A stretch of DNA of 64,000 bases from Candidatus Nitrosocaldus sp. (GCA_025054855.1 JANWZS010000002.1:62001-126000); one strand, 5' to 3'. Shown: positions 6,503 through 16,124, numbered from the stretch's first letter. Numbers and translations are program-made. Notes: a model not told the origin generated them from the letters alone.

Positions 6503-9166
6503 ATGATGGATGGTACCGATACGAAGCCACAAGACTTGGCAAGTACCATAGGCAAGATAAGGAAGAGGGATGGTAAGGTAGTAGAGTTCCAGACCACTAA
6601 GATAACCAATGCCATATACAAGGCCCTTCTTGCTACGAAGAGGCCAGACTATGCTCTAGCGGAGAGGCTGGCTGAGAAGGTTGTGCAGAGGCTGATCAAG
6701 CATGGCTTCAACGCAGGCAACATACCTGGTGTAGAGGATGTCCAGGATATTGTGGAGACCGTGCTCATAGATGAGGGGTTGGCAGATACGGCCAAGGCGT
6801 ACATACTCTACAGGCATGAGAGGAGGAGGATCAGGGAGGAGAAGATGAAGATACTTGAGAGGAGTACCCTGGATGAGGTTGACAAGGCGTTGAGCACGAA
6901 CTCCCTGCGTGTGCTTGCGAGCAGGTACCTGCTCAGGGATGAGAGTGGGAAGATAGTGGAGAGCCCGAAGCAGATGTTCGAGAGGGTTGCCATACTGATA
7001 ACCATACCAGATATGCTCAGGGACTCGAGGGTCTTCATGCTCAATGGCACGTTCAAGAGGGACGATCTGGCCAAGGTAGAACACTACCTCGAGAACCTTG
7101 ATGGGTTCGATGGCAGGTACAGCATAGGGGCATACAGGATGAACAAGTGGCATGTAGAGTCCATGCTCAGACTGTACAGGGAACTCGCATCGCAGGGGAG
7201 GATGAGGGTGGGTATAGATGAGATGTTGAGCATGCTCGAGAACAGGGAGTTCGATGCGTACGAGAAGAGGGTTGAGGAGTACTACAGGCTCATGGTTGAG
7301 ATGTACTTCCTTCCAAACTCACCCACGCTCATGAATGCAGGTGCAAGGCTTGGGCAGCTGAGTGCGTGCTTCGTGCTCCCCATACACGATGATCTAGCAA
7401 GCATAATGAAGACCGCTACGGATGCTGCACTCATCTTCAAGTCTGGTGGGGGGGTAGGCATAAACTACTCGAATCTAAGGCCAGAGGGCGATATAGTTGC
7501 ATCGACCAGCGGTGTGGCCTCTGGCCCAGTATCGTTCATGCGCATAGTGGATACAACCACTGAGGTGGTTAAGCAGGGAGGCAAGAGGAGGGGTGCAAAC
7601 ATGGGCATACTCGAGGTATGGCACCCAGATATAGAGAAGTTCATAACAGCCAAGACGAAGCCTGGAGTCCTAGAGAACTTCAATGTGAGCGTTGGTGTAT
7701 GGTCTGACTTTGTGGATGCTGTGAAGGGTAATGAGAAGTATGCGCTCAGGAACCCCAGGAACGGGAAGGTGGTTGGATATGTTGATGCCAGGCAGTTGAT
7801 CGAACTCATCGCTATAAGTGCATGGCAGTCTGCTGAGCCTGGGATGCTCTTCCTGGATAACATGAACAGGTACAACGTGATGAAGGATGTGCAGGGGCTC
7901 ATAAGGGCTACCAACCCGTGTGGAGAGCAGAGCCTATACCCGTATGAGTCATGCAATCTGGGCTCCATAAACCTTGCAGAGCTCGTCAAGCGCAGGGCAG
8001 ATGGGAGCTATGAGTTCGACTGGCAGAGGTACGAGCAGGTGATAAGGCTTGCGACCAGGTTCCTAGACAATGTGATAGATGTGAGCAAGTACCCCATAGA
8101 TGAGATAGATAGGGCAACCAAGGCCAGCAGGAGGATAGGGCTAGGCATAATGGGGCTGGCAGACCTACTCTACATGCTCAGGATACCATACAACAGCAAG
8201 GAAGGTTATGAGTTGATGAACAGGCTCGCTGAGGCACTAACTTACTACAGCATGGATGAGAGCGTTGAGATAGCCAAGAGCAGGGGTGCATTCCCACTCT
8301 ACAACGAGAGCGGGTATGTGCAGGGTAAGTTGCCAGTGGGAGGGTACTATGAGCTTGCAAGGGAGGAGCATACACAGGACTGGGATGCTCTCATAGAGAA
8401 GATAAAGCGTTACGGCATAAGGAACAGCCAGACCACGACGGTTGCCCCAACAGGTACACTGAGCATGATAGCAGACTGCTCTGGAGGTATAGAGCCTACG
8501 TTCGCACTCGTGTATGAGAAGCACGTCACCGTAGGCAAGTTCTACTACACCAACAGGATACTGGAGGAGGTGCTCAAGGGCATGGGCATGTACAGTGATG
8601 AACTGCTGCAGAGGATAGCCGAGAACTACGGCTCTGTCAAGGGTCTAGATGAGGTGCCAGAGGAGGTACAGAGGGTCTTCGTGACTGCTATGGATATACA
8701 CTGGGCAGACCATATAATGGCTCAGGCCGTATGGCAGAGGTGGATAAGCAACGCCATAGCGAAGACCATTAACATGCCCAGTGATGTCACCGCAGAGGAT
8801 GTGAGGTGCTCATACCTGCTTGCTCACGAGCTCGGACTGAAGGGGATAACCGTCTTCAGGGATGGCTCTAGGCAGCAGCAGGTACTCCACATAACTGGGG
8901 AGAGCAGGGTGAAGAGGTTCGATGCTGTACCAAGTAACTATGCCATAGAGTACATAAGGAGGTACGTCAAGGATGGTTCACTGCTGAAGGAGATCGAGGC
9001 TGCCATACTCAAGGGTAACAGGGTGAAGGGCAGTAGAGGGTATGCTCTGAGCACCATGGGTAGCGAGGGTGAGATACTCTGCCCACTCTGCAAGTCGAGG
9101 CTGGTATTTGCTGAGGGATGCAATACATGCATGAACTGTGGTTGGAGCAGTTGCATAGTCAGTTGA
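6503..9166 (+). CDS. nrdJ: class II adenosylcobalamin-dependent ribonucleotide reductase
   Basis: An 887-residue vitamin B12-dependent ribonucleotide reductase that makes deoxynucleotides without needing oxygen or a small subunit. An ATP-cone occupies about residues 15-110. The barrel has the conserved Cys in LSACFVLP (near 289), NPCGEQ (near 470) with the catalytic Cys and Glu, ESCNLGS (near 480) and PTGTLSMIADCSGG (near 648). The C-terminus is a Cys-rich tail (CPLCK, CNTCMNCGW) like the reducing or zinc tail of NrdJ. Length is normal and there is no intein. It follows the NrdD-like regulator and has its own TATA-like box with a palindromic site. Confidence 0.95.
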   Translation: MMDGTDTKPQDLASTIGKIRKRDGKVVEFQTTKITNAIYKALLATKRPDYALAERLAEKVVQRLIKHGFNAGNIPGVEDVQDIVETVLIDEGLADTAKAYILYRHERRRIREEKMKILERSTLDEVDKALSTNSLRVLASRYLLRDESGKIVESPKQMFERVAILITIPDMLRDSRVFMLNGTFKRDDLAKVEHYLENLDGFDGRYSIGAYRMNKWHVESMLRLYRELASQGRMRVGIDEMLSMLENREFDAYEKRVEEYYRLMVEMYFLPNSPTLMNAGARLGQLSACFVLPIHDDLASIMKTATDAALIFKSGGGVGINYSNLRPEGDIVASTSGVASGPVSFMRIVDTTTEVVKQGGKRRGANMGILEVWHPDIEKFITAKTKPGVLENFNVSVGVWSDFVDAVKGNEKYALRNPRNGKVVGYVDARQLIELIAISAWQSAEPGMLFLDNMNRYNVMKDVQGLIRATNPCGEQSLYPYESCNLGSINLAELVKRRADGSYEFDWQRYEQVIRLATRFLDNVIDVSKYPIDEIDRATKASRRIGLGIMGLADLLYMLRIPYNSKEGYELMNRLAEALTYYSMDESVEIAKSRGAFPLYNESGYVQGKLPVGGYYELAREEHTQDWDALIEKIKRYGIRNSQTTTVAPTGTLSMIADCSGGIEPTFALVYEKHVTVGKFYYTNRILEEVLKGMGMYSDELLQRIAENYGSVKGLDEVPEEVQRVFVTAMDIHWADHIMAQAVWQRWISNAIAKTINMPSDVTAEDVRCSYLLAHELGLKGITVFRDGSRQQQVLHITGESRVKRFDAVPSNYAIEYIRRYVKDGSLLKEIEAAILKGNRVKGSRGYALSTMGSEGEILCPLCKSRLVFAEGCNTCMNCGWSSCIVS

Positions 9167-9330
9167 TGTGTAGGCATAGCAGTTATAGGCATGGGCATGG
9201 GGTAAAGTCATAGCAGAACCAACGGATGCTCGCCATCCCTTTATTTACATAATGCGTGGAGATAGTATGAGTTGTATGTATCGAACTGCACTCTAAAAGA
9301 GGTGAAAGGGTAGTGTATCCTATTAGGGTT

Positions 9331-9603
9331 ATGGATAAGAGGAACAGGTTCGAGATAGTTGCAGATATACTCATGACGCTGGAGAGTAGAGGGGCACTCT
9401 ACAAGACGCAGATAGCCAACAAGTGCAACCTGGATACGAGGATGCTCAACAGGTACATGGAGATGCTGCTCGATGCAGGGCTCATAACACAGGCTCCAGA
9501 TACGCCTAGAGCATTCATCATAACGGATGAGGGGAGGAGGTATCTGATGCTCTACAACAGGATAAGGCAGATGCTGTCGGATTACGAGTTCAACCTGCAC
9601 TGA
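9331..9603 (+). CDS. archaeal winged-helix DNA-binding protein
   Basis: A 90-residue stand-alone winged helix. The N-terminal helices and recognition region (TQIANKCNLDTRMLNRYMEML) are followed by a wing that ends in TDEGRRYL, the usual archaeal HTH_45-like pattern. The frame is open from a GTG at 9313; the ATG at 9331 is preferred because family members typically begin with a short MxKRxRxE segment. Such small proteins are abundant in Nitrososphaerota and probably regulate neighbouring genes. The target is unknown. Confidence 0.75.
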   Translation: MDKRNRFEIVADILMTLESRGALYKTQIANKCNLDTRMLNRYMEMLLDAGLITQAPDTPRAFIITDEGRRYLMLYNRIRQMLSDYEFNLH

Positions 9604-9622
9604 TATATCCACAAGATGTATA

Positions 9623-10555
9623 CTACACTGGCGGGATGGCGTTGATCATCAGTGCAAGTAGTGCTGCCCTTACATCCTTGCCGTAGGATGCCTGCTTGAA
9701 GTACCTTGCCCTCGCATCAGAGTCGACATGGTATGCAACCTCATCGACCCTGGGTAGGGGGTGGAGCACTATGGCATCGCTCCTCGCCCTTGCAAGTACC
9801 CTATCATCTATCACGTAACTGTGCTTCACCTTCTCATACTCCTGCGCATCTGGGAACCTCTCCCTCTGTATCCTTGTGACGTAGATCACATCGAGTGTAT
9901 CCACAACCTCATCTATCGAGTCATGCTCCCTGATGCTCAGAGAGTCCATGGCATAGAGCGACTCCCTCCTTATCCTCAGCAGGGGTGGTGCTACAAGGTG
10001 CACATCAACCCTGTACATCGCAAGGGCATAGAGCAGTGAGTATACGGTCCTGCTGTACTTCAGATCCCCCACTATACCTATCCTCAACCCATCTATCCTC
10101 CCCTTCTCCTTGAGTATGGTGTAGAGGTCGAGCATAGCCTGCGTTGGGTGCTCCTCAGCCCCGCTCCCAGCGTTTATCACAGGGTTACTGGCAACCTCAG
10201 CAGCCAACCTCGCAGAGCCATCCATCCTGTGCCTCAGCACTATAACATCACTATACGAGTCCACAACCCTTATGGTATCCACCAGGCTCTCCCCCTTCTC
10301 CATGGATGACTCCTTGCCACTCGCTATGCCTATGCTGCTCCCGCCTATCGATGCCATAGCAGCCTCAAAGCTCAGCCTGGTCCTGGTGCTCGGCTCGAAG
10401 AACAGGTAGCAGAGTACCCTGCCCCTGCATAGGCTCAGCCTCTCCTGCATGTTCATACCCCTTATCCTATCTGTAGCGTTGAAGAGCAGATCCATCTCCT
10501 CCCTGGTCATATCCCTGGTCGATATCACATCCCTCCTGTAGAATGGGTTTGCCAT
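9623..10555 (-). CDS. pyrB: aspartate carbamoyltransferase catalytic subunit
   Basis: A 310-residue aspartate transcarbamoylase catalytic chain, which joins carbamoyl phosphate and aspartate in the second step of pyrimidine synthesis. The carbamoyl-phosphate loop FEPSTRTR (near residue 55), the HPTQ motif (GAEEHPTQAMLDL) and the C-terminal HPLPR are all present. The frame opens at a TTG at 10561 but the ATG at 10555 has a TATA-like ATATAG 26 nt upstream. Its regulatory partner PyrI is on the other strand, 40 bp away, instead of in the usual pyrBI operon. Confidence 0.96.
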   Translation of the reverse strand: MANPFYRRDVISTRDMTREEMDLLFNATDRIRGMNMQERLSLCRGRVLCYLFFEPSTRTRLSFEAAMASIGGSSIGIASGKESSMEKGESLVDTIRVVDSYSDVIVLRHRMDGSARLAAEVASNPVINAGSGAEEHPTQAMLDLYTILKEKGRIDGLRIGIVGDLKYSRTVYSLLYALAMYRVDVHLVAPPLLRIRRESLYAMDSLSIREHDSIDEVVDTLDVIYVTRIQRERFPDAQEYEKVKHSYVIDDRVLARARSDAIVLHPLPRVDEVAYHVDSDARARYFKQASYGKDVRAALLALMINAIPPV

Positions 10556-10595
10556 GAGCAAGAAGATTATAAACCACTATATATGCAATTAGTGC
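10556..10595. promoter_or_regulatory. interleaved divergent pyrB/pyrI promoters
   Basis: The 40-bp gap holds two TATA-like boxes. ATTATAAA (10566-10573) lies 26 nt before the pyrI ATG, and TATATAT (10579-10585, read on the minus strand) lies 26 nt before the pyrB ATG. Each box therefore sits nearer the other gene, so the two preinitiation complexes would cover the same DNA. Both transcripts would be leaderless. Confidence 0.5.
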
Positions 10596-11063
10596 ATGTC
10601 GGAGGAGCAACTCCTGGTCAGGAGGATAAGGGAGGGTACGGTTATAGATCATATAGATGCTGGAAAGGCACTACTTGTACTCAGGGCTCTGGGCATAACG
10701 GGTAGGGAGGGCAGTGTTGTGACCGTAGCCATGAACGTGCCGAGCGTGAAGCTCGGTAAGAAGGACATAATCAAGATAGAGGGTAGACTGCTCGCTGCAG
10801 ATGAGACCAACAAGATAGCGCTCATAGCACCCAAGGCAACCATAAACATAGTCAGTGATTACAGGGTTAGGGAGAAGAGGAGGGTAGAGTTGCCAGATGA
10901 GTTCATAGGTGTATTCAACTGCCCCAACCCGTCATGCATAAGCAACTCAGAGAGGAGTGTAGCAAGCAGGATAGAGGTTCTGGACAAGGAGAAACAAAAA
11001 TTGAGGTGTTGGTACTGCAGAAGGATACTGGAGGCTAACGAGTTGATATCAAGCATCCATTGA
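10596..11063 (+). CDS. pyrI: aspartate carbamoyltransferase regulatory subunit
   Basis: A 155-residue regulatory chain of aspartate transcarbamoylase. The N-terminal allosteric domain begins RRIREGTVIDHIDAGKAL, the family signature. The C-terminal zinc domain has two Cys pairs, CPNPSC and CWYC, that bind the structural zinc and contact the PyrB trimer. It should bind nucleotide effectors and tune the PyrB holoenzyme. Its last 29 nt overlap the 3' end of a convergent membrane-protein gene. Confidence 0.95.
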   Translation: MSEEQLLVRRIREGTVIDHIDAGKALLVLRALGITGREGSVVTVAMNVPSVKLGKKDIIKIEGRLLAADETNKIALIAPKATINIVSDYRVREKRRVELPDEFIGVFNCPNPSCISNSERSVASRIEVLDKEKQKLRCWYCRRILEANELISSIH

Positions 11064-11523
11064 GCCCTAGCCCTATCCTCTCAGCGTAGTACTCCATCAT
11101 CCTAGCATGCCTAGCCTTCTCAGCGTAGTTATCAGCCTTCTCGAACCTTATCATGTGGTACCTTAACTGGCTAAGATCGCACATGCACATACCAGTGACA
11201 GGTCTGTACCTGCTCTCTGAGATCTCATGCTTCTTCCTCTCAGCGTACATGGATATGGTATAGGTTACGAATGGTAGAGCAATCATGGATGCCACTGCGA
11301 GATACACCTTCCAGCCTATGGTCACTGGCCCTGTCAAGAGCAGCATGAGCGCCACTGCAACGGCACCTATGGGTATGAGAAGGAGGGAGTATGCGGCAAG
11401 CCTATCGTATGGCTCAGCATCATGCTCAAACCTGGAGAGCAGCTCCTCCAGTCTAGGATCCATCCTGTACCTGCTCCTACTGCTACTGCTACTACTGCTT
11501 CTATCCTCAACCAGTAGGGACAT
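11035..11523 (-). CDS. two-TM membrane protein with Ser-rich N-terminus
   Basis: A 162-residue protein of unknown function. Two adjacent hydrophobic segments lie at about residues 43-64 and 70-91, and the C-terminal half is charged and helical (EKADNYAEKARHARMMEYY). The N-terminus carries a run of seven serines (residues 9-15) followed by an SRSR-type basic stretch. It is convergent with pyrI and overlaps it by 29 nt. I do not recognise the family. Confidence 0.6.
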   Translation of the reverse strand: MSLLVEDRSSSSSSSRSRYRMDPRLEELLSRFEHDAEPYDRLAAYSLLLIPIGAVAVALMLLLTGPVTIGWKVYLAVASMIALPFVTYTISMYAERKKHEISESRYRPVTGMCMCDLSQLRYHMIRFEKADNYAEKARHARMMEYYAERIGLGLNGCLISTR

Positions 11524-11829
11524 CTACCATCTATTCGCATAACTTGATTAAAAAATTTACTGTATTAGAAATTAGTGTTGGGATAGGCTCTGGTTATGCG
11601 CCATTCTCTCATCATAATTCTATCTATATTCGGTTATTCCTTCATAAATCATATATATAAAGTTATTATTATTACAAAAACACTCCAGATTTACAAGGAT
11701 ACAGTGGTGATAATCAAAAGCTTATAACGGAAAAGGGCTATAATCCATCTCTATGAATATAATTTATCTGTAATTATGATTCTTCACTTGTAATTTTTAA
11801 AATATGAGTGGTGAAGAGTGATAGATGGG
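11524..11829. other. AT-rich intergenic region
   Basis: About 300 nt without a supportable gene. It is AT-rich, with several TATA-like tracts on both strands (for example near 11658-11665 and 11794-11803). The last of these sits about 26 nt before the start of the small membrane protein that follows. No structured RNA was recognised. Confidence 0.4.
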
Positions 11830-12093
11830 ATGAGTATGCAGCAAGTTAGCGCTGGAAGGATCATGAGGAGGGCAAGGCAAAATAACCTCGATCCAGGTAT
11901 ACTGATGAAGGGCGCATGGGTGAGCACCATGCTTGCCCTCATCGTAGTGCTCCCCCTTGCAGGGGTCATACTTGCTGTGAACAGTCTAACAGGCAATATA
12001 ATAATGGCTGCAGTCGCAGGATTCGCCCTACATGCTGTGACCCTAGCGTTCATAGGCAGGATAAGCGATGTGCTTACCGCCATGCTCGAATAG
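11830..12093 (+). CDS. small two-TM membrane protein
   Basis: An 87-residue protein with a basic N-terminus (GRIMRRARQNN) and two hydrophobic helices at about residues 28-50 and 55-75, separated by a short turn. It is expected to be an integral membrane hairpin. The frame opens at a GTG at 11818; the ATG at 11830 is placed 26 nt after a TTTTTAAAAT box. It lies just upstream of the ATP-synthase C subunit on the same strand. A link to the ATP synthase is possible but not shown; no family recognised. Confidence 0.6.
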   Translation: MSMQQVSAGRIMRRARQNNLDPGILMKGAWVSTMLALIVVLPLAGVILAVNSLTGNIIMAAVAGFALHAVTLAFIGRISDVLTAMLE

Positions 12094-12223
12094 CCGGCCA
12101 AGGGTCATATCGCCCATGGACCATACTCCCTCATTTATCCACGGATATGGCATTCTTATATTCTTACATACATCATAGCACAAAGTTAAAATCTCCTTCC
12201 TCCATAGGCAATGTGATTAGCAG

Positions 12224-13354
12224 TTGGCACCACTCAGCCTACCAAACAGGATATTCGGCACGGTGAAGTCATTCGCAACCAAGGGCTCCCTGCTCTCAAG
12301 GGAGGTTCTTGAGATGCTTGCAGAGTCAAGGGATATGGATGAGTTCATGGTCAGGCTGAAGAACACAAGGTATGTGGATGCTGTATCTAGGCTGCAGAGG
12401 CCATACACAGCAGTTAGCATAGAGGGTGCGCTGAGAGAGGACCTTGTGAACTTCCACTCCAGTCTTGCCAGTGTTGCCAGGGAGTCTGAACTCCTCAACA
12501 CCTACTTCATAAGGTACATAATATATAACCTCAAGGTAGTGCTCAAGGCCAAGGCACTGAACAGATCGTATGAGGAGATCCTCCCGTACGTGAATATGCG
12601 TGCCGAGGAGCTTCTTGGAAGAAGGGATGTTGTAGTCAAGGCACTCGTAGCGAAGGACCTGGATGAGGCAGTATCAAGCCTTGCAGGGAATGAGTTTGGG
12701 GAGGATGTGCAGAATGCTGTGAACGTGTATAGAGAGAAGAGGGACCTCCAGGTGTTTGATACCTTCCTGGATCACACATTCTACATGATGCTCGCTAGGG
12801 CGCTAGCAGCGCACTGGCGTGACTCCGATGTCAAGGGCATAATAGTGCCAGAGATAGATGCGTACAACATACTTGCGATACTCAGGGCAAAGTTCTGGAA
12901 CCTCGAGGAGGAGCAGATCAAGAGGTTGGTAGTAAGCAAGGCACCAGCGATAGACCTATACAAGCCTGGGGGCTCCATAATGCCACTCAACCCTGTTAGG
13001 TTACCAACCTTAACGGTTGATAGCATGCAGAAGATGATATCTGCAGAGAGCGTGAGCGGTGCCATTGCAGAGCTTGCAAATACAGCGTACAGGAACCTTG
13101 TACCACAGCCACAGCAGTACACGGGCGATATAGATGCTATAGCAGCCCTTGAGAAAAACCTCGAGGATATGCTCTACAAGAAGTACATAGCAACCTATCG
13201 TGGAATGTTCAAGCACTCAACGATGATAGCGGCACTGAAGCTGAGGGCGTTGGAGGTCAGGAACCTGGCAGCGATAGCAACGGGGATAGAGCAGAGGATG
13301 ACACCTGAGATGATAATGAAGAAGTTGTACCTGCCTTATCTTCAGCAGCACTGA
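12224..13354 (+). CDS. atpC: A/V-type ATP synthase subunit C
   Basis: A 376-residue member of the vATP-synt_AC39 family (subunit C/d). It is the funnel that sits on the membrane ring and couples it to the central stalk. The helical pattern and repeated blocks typical of the family are visible (for example FDTFLDHTFYMML and DAYNILAILRAKFW near residues 185-225). It begins at a TTG. It is on the strand opposite the other ATPase genes, ending only 23 nt from the end of subunit I, tail to tail. It is therefore not in the main operon. Confidence 0.88.
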   Translation: MAPLSLPNRIFGTVKSFATKGSLLSREVLEMLAESRDMDEFMVRLKNTRYVDAVSRLQRPYTAVSIEGALREDLVNFHSSLASVARESELLNTYFIRYIIYNLKVVLKAKALNRSYEEILPYVNMRAEELLGRRDVVVKALVAKDLDEAVSSLAGNEFGEDVQNAVNVYREKRDLQVFDTFLDHTFYMMLARALAAHWRDSDVKGIIVPEIDAYNILAILRAKFWNLEEEQIKRLVVSKAPAIDLYKPGGSIMPLNPVRLPTLTVDSMQKMISAESVSGAIAELANTAYRNLVPQPQQYTGDIDAIAALEKNLEDMLYKKYIATYRGMFKHSTMIAALKLRALEVRNLAAIATGIEQRMTPEMIMKKLYLPYLQQH

Positions 13355-13377
13355 TCGATCAACACAATAATAAACAG

Positions 13378-15597
13378 TTACCTGCCTTTGTCATCGCCAG
13401 CAGGACTAGTACCGATGCCCCTCTGCCCCTCTAGCTCCTGTACCTGTACCTGCCCCTCTGCCCCCCCTCCTCCTCCATACCCTCCTCCATACCTGCCCTT
13501 CCCCTTCCCCTCCCATATGAATATGGTGTAGAGCATCCTTGGCACTATCTTCCTGAACTCCGTACCCTCGCCAGAGTACCACTTGGGGAACCACTCGTAC
13601 AGGTGTAGCCTTATCGCCTGTATGTATACTATGAGCCCCTCAAGCATCATCACACCAAGATTGCCTCCTACAAGTACTGCTATCCCTCCACCTATGTTCC
13701 CCTGGCTCTCGAATTGTATGTATGCGCTGTTTATAGTAACCATGAGCGCTACATGCACTATGAGCATTATCCCAAGCCTGCTGTAGCTTATCGTATGGGA
13801 TAGCCACTCCAACGGCCTTATGAAGAACGCCTCCATCACAGCCCCTATCATCCCGCTCTCCTCCCCCCCTTCGTGTGCGTGCCTCCTAGCCTCGACCATG
13901 TGCCCTACCAACTGTATGACCATGCTTGCTATCAGTGCAGTGACCGCTGCATCTGCAACCACCTCAACCCTTGCCCAGTCTCCCAGTATGGGTGTTATCC
14001 ATGGCACTGGCTCCTCATGTTTTATACCAGTGAGGCTGAACATACCTATCACATCATAACCCGCACCTATGGCAGATAGTATGAGTGCTACGACCGAGAG
14101 GTAGCCTATAAGAGATGGTATGTGCACAGTTACAGACTCGAATACCTTACCCTCCCTGAACCCTTTTATTATCCTCAGTATGAATGCACTGACCAGATGC
14201 GCTACACCTATAGCCACGGATATCTCGAGTACCCTCAGCACCTGCTCTATGCTGAGTTCAGATACATCAAGCACGCCTATTATGTACCCGAGTTGGGTAT
14301 TCAGCAGGGGCTTGAATACAGCGAACTTGTCCATGTGCCATCCAAACATCTCACCAGTGATCAGTCCTGCTATGGTTGCACCGAGCCCGCTGGCGGCAAG
14401 TAGTGTGCCCCAACTCCTGATGGTACCAACACCCCTAACCCTGAGGAGCATGCCCAGCAGGAAGAGCAGGAACCCCTGCCCAAAGTCAGCGAACATTAGA
14501 CCATAGAATACAGGCCATACGAATGCTATCATGGGGGTTGGATCGTTCTCCTTCCTCACAGGTATGCCCTGCTGCGACGTTATCACCTCAAACGTCCTAA
14601 GATATGTGGGGTTCTGCACGAGCGTTGGTGACTCTGGGTTATCCTCACCCACATCCTCAACCATGCACACCCAGTCCCTGCTGAGTTCCCTGAACCTACC
14701 CTCCATGCTTGCAGGGATGTAACCCTCTATGAGCGCAAAGTTCTTGGTGCCTGCTGGCTTGCGCATAGTCTCGAGTATATCCTTCGCCGTTCTGGCACCT
14801 TCATGGAGCGAGAGCATGGTTGGTAGCACGTTGGTCTTGAACCTCTCTATCGCCTGCTCTATCTCCTCCTTCTTCCTCTCATACTCCATTACACCCTTCT
14901 CGACCTCAGCATACGCATCCTTGGGGTTCTGTGGTAGCCCCTTGGGTATGGTGAATGGATGCACATCGAAAGTCCTGAATACCTTAACAACCCTATCGGC
15001 ATCATCCCTGCTGGTTATTATAAGGAGCGCAGTGCTCAACTCGGTCGAGCCTATCTCCTTTATGTATGCACCCTCTAGGCTCCTCCCTATCTCTGCAAAA
15101 TCGCTCCTGTTGACTATGAATATGGATGAGTAGAACCTCCTCAGCATCTGCATGGTGTTGATGTTCATGCTTATGTTGGATGCTGCCCTGAGCACCTCCC
15201 TCATGCTCCTGTACTCCTCAAGCGCCTTGCTTATCCTGTTGTACTCATTGAGTAGCGATCTGGCCTCATCTATCACTGGCTTGCTCCTGGCCTCAAGGTC
15301 CTTTATCAGATCCTCCAGATCGGAGATGACAAGTTGGGTTCTGACATTCGGTGCGCCCTTGAACATGGTATCCAGAACTCCAGTCTCCAGCGGGATGTTC
15401 AGTGACTTGACCACATCCTCTATCGACTGGAGTAACCTGCTCGCATCAAGGAGGAGATCATCTATATCTGGGTTGGTGTAGTGTGACTCCTTGCTTATGG
15501 GATGGAACCACTCTAGCTCTGCGAGCCTGTTTATGGCATCAGCAGCCTCCCTCCTGGGCAGGATGATGCTAACCTTGAGGAGCTTGACCAATGGCAT
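13378..15597 (-). CDS. atpI: A/V-type ATP synthase subunit I (a)
   Basis: A 739-residue V-ATPase subunit a/I homologue. The N-terminal half (to about residue 340) is soluble and coiled, contacting the peripheral stalks. The C-terminal half has about eight membrane segments including the FYGLMFADFGQG motif and IRLHLYEWFPKWYSGEG near the end. It forms the ion half-channels with subunit K. Unusually, after the normal end there is a Gly-rich tail (GGGYGGGGG) followed by a Gln/Glu-rich stretch. Last gene of the minus-strand ATPase cluster. Confidence 0.93.
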   Translation of the reverse strand: MPLVKLLKVSIILPRREAADAINRLAELEWFHPISKESHYTNPDIDDLLLDASRLLQSIEDVVKSLNIPLETGVLDTMFKGAPNVRTQLVISDLEDLIKDLEARSKPVIDEARSLLNEYNRISKALEEYRSMREVLRAASNISMNINTMQMLRRFYSSIFIVNRSDFAEIGRSLEGAYIKEIGSTELSTALLIITSRDDADRVVKVFRTFDVHPFTIPKGLPQNPKDAYAEVEKGVMEYERKKEEIEQAIERFKTNVLPTMLSLHEGARTAKDILETMRKPAGTKNFALIEGYIPASMEGRFRELSRDWVCMVEDVGEDNPESPTLVQNPTYLRTFEVITSQQGIPVRKENDPTPMIAFVWPVFYGLMFADFGQGFLLFLLGMLLRVRGVGTIRSWGTLLAASGLGATIAGLITGEMFGWHMDKFAVFKPLLNTQLGYIIGVLDVSELSIEQVLRVLEISVAIGVAHLVSAFILRIIKGFREGKVFESVTVHIPSLIGYLSVVALILSAIGAGYDVIGMFSLTGIKHEEPVPWITPILGDWARVEVVADAAVTALIASMVIQLVGHMVEARRHAHEGGEESGMIGAVMEAFFIRPLEWLSHTISYSRLGIMLIVHVALMVTINSAYIQFESQGNIGGGIAVLVGGNLGVMMLEGLIVYIQAIRLHLYEWFPKWYSGEGTEFRKIVPRMLYTIFIWEGKGKGRYGGGYGGGGGAEGQVQVQELEGQRGIGTSPAGDDKGR

Positions 15598-15660
15598 GCC
15601 TATCCATCCACCCCCTCCTATACATCGATGGTCTAAAAATTCCTTTGCCTCTATGATCCG

Positions 15661-15969
15661 CTACTGCCCCAGTATTATGAACACCACTACCAGACCGTAT
15701 ATGGCTATCGACTCCACCATACCTATGAATATGAAGACCCTGGACTGGATCTTCGGGTTCTCACTTATCGCTGCAAGGGCTGCTGCACCAACGTAACCCA
15801 GACCCAGACCTGCGCCCAGCGCAGCGAGCCCGAAGGCTATTGCAGCACCGAGCATCTGCTCACCGACCACTGTCCTTGCTGCTTGCTCCTCCTGTGCAAA
15901 AGCACTACCCCCTGCCAGCACCATTGCCGTTACTGCGCCCATCACTAAAGCAAGAGACCTATAACTCAT
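15661..15969 (-). CDS. atpK: A/V-type ATP synthase proteolipid subunit K (c)
   Basis: A 102-residue proteolipid. An N-terminal hydrophobic segment ending in GGSAFAQ looks like a cleavable signal peptide, followed by the two-helix c-subunit hairpin. The first helix is Gly/Ala-rich (GLAALGAGLGLGYVGAAAL), the loop has SENPK, and the second helix contains the ion-binding Glu in IGMVESIAIYGL. The Glu context lacks an obvious sodium-site signature, so proton use is likely. It lies between the D/41-aa pair and subunit I. Confidence 0.93.
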   Translation of the reverse strand: MSYRSLALVMGAVTAMVLAGGSAFAQEEQAARTVVGEQMLGAAIAFGLAALGAGLGLGYVGAAALAAISENPKIQSRVFIFIGMVESIAIYGLVVVFIILGQ

Positions 15970-16124
15970 TTGGCTATGGGTTAAGGATACCTATATTTAA
16001 CTATAACTCGTAGAATGCTGAGTTTCATAACTCGAAGAGGATCATGCACGTATTAGGATGCTGCTACAGATTCTGTACAAATATGGATGAAACCACTACA
16101 AGATATATAAAAAATATAACCTAA

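Noticed and set aside
6503-9166. intein in NrdJ
   Set aside because: Length and motif spacing are normal for a class II reductase with an ATP-cone.
12781-13122. 113-aa minus-strand ORF within subunit C
   Set aside because: Shadow of the atpC reading frame; no start signal and no family pattern.
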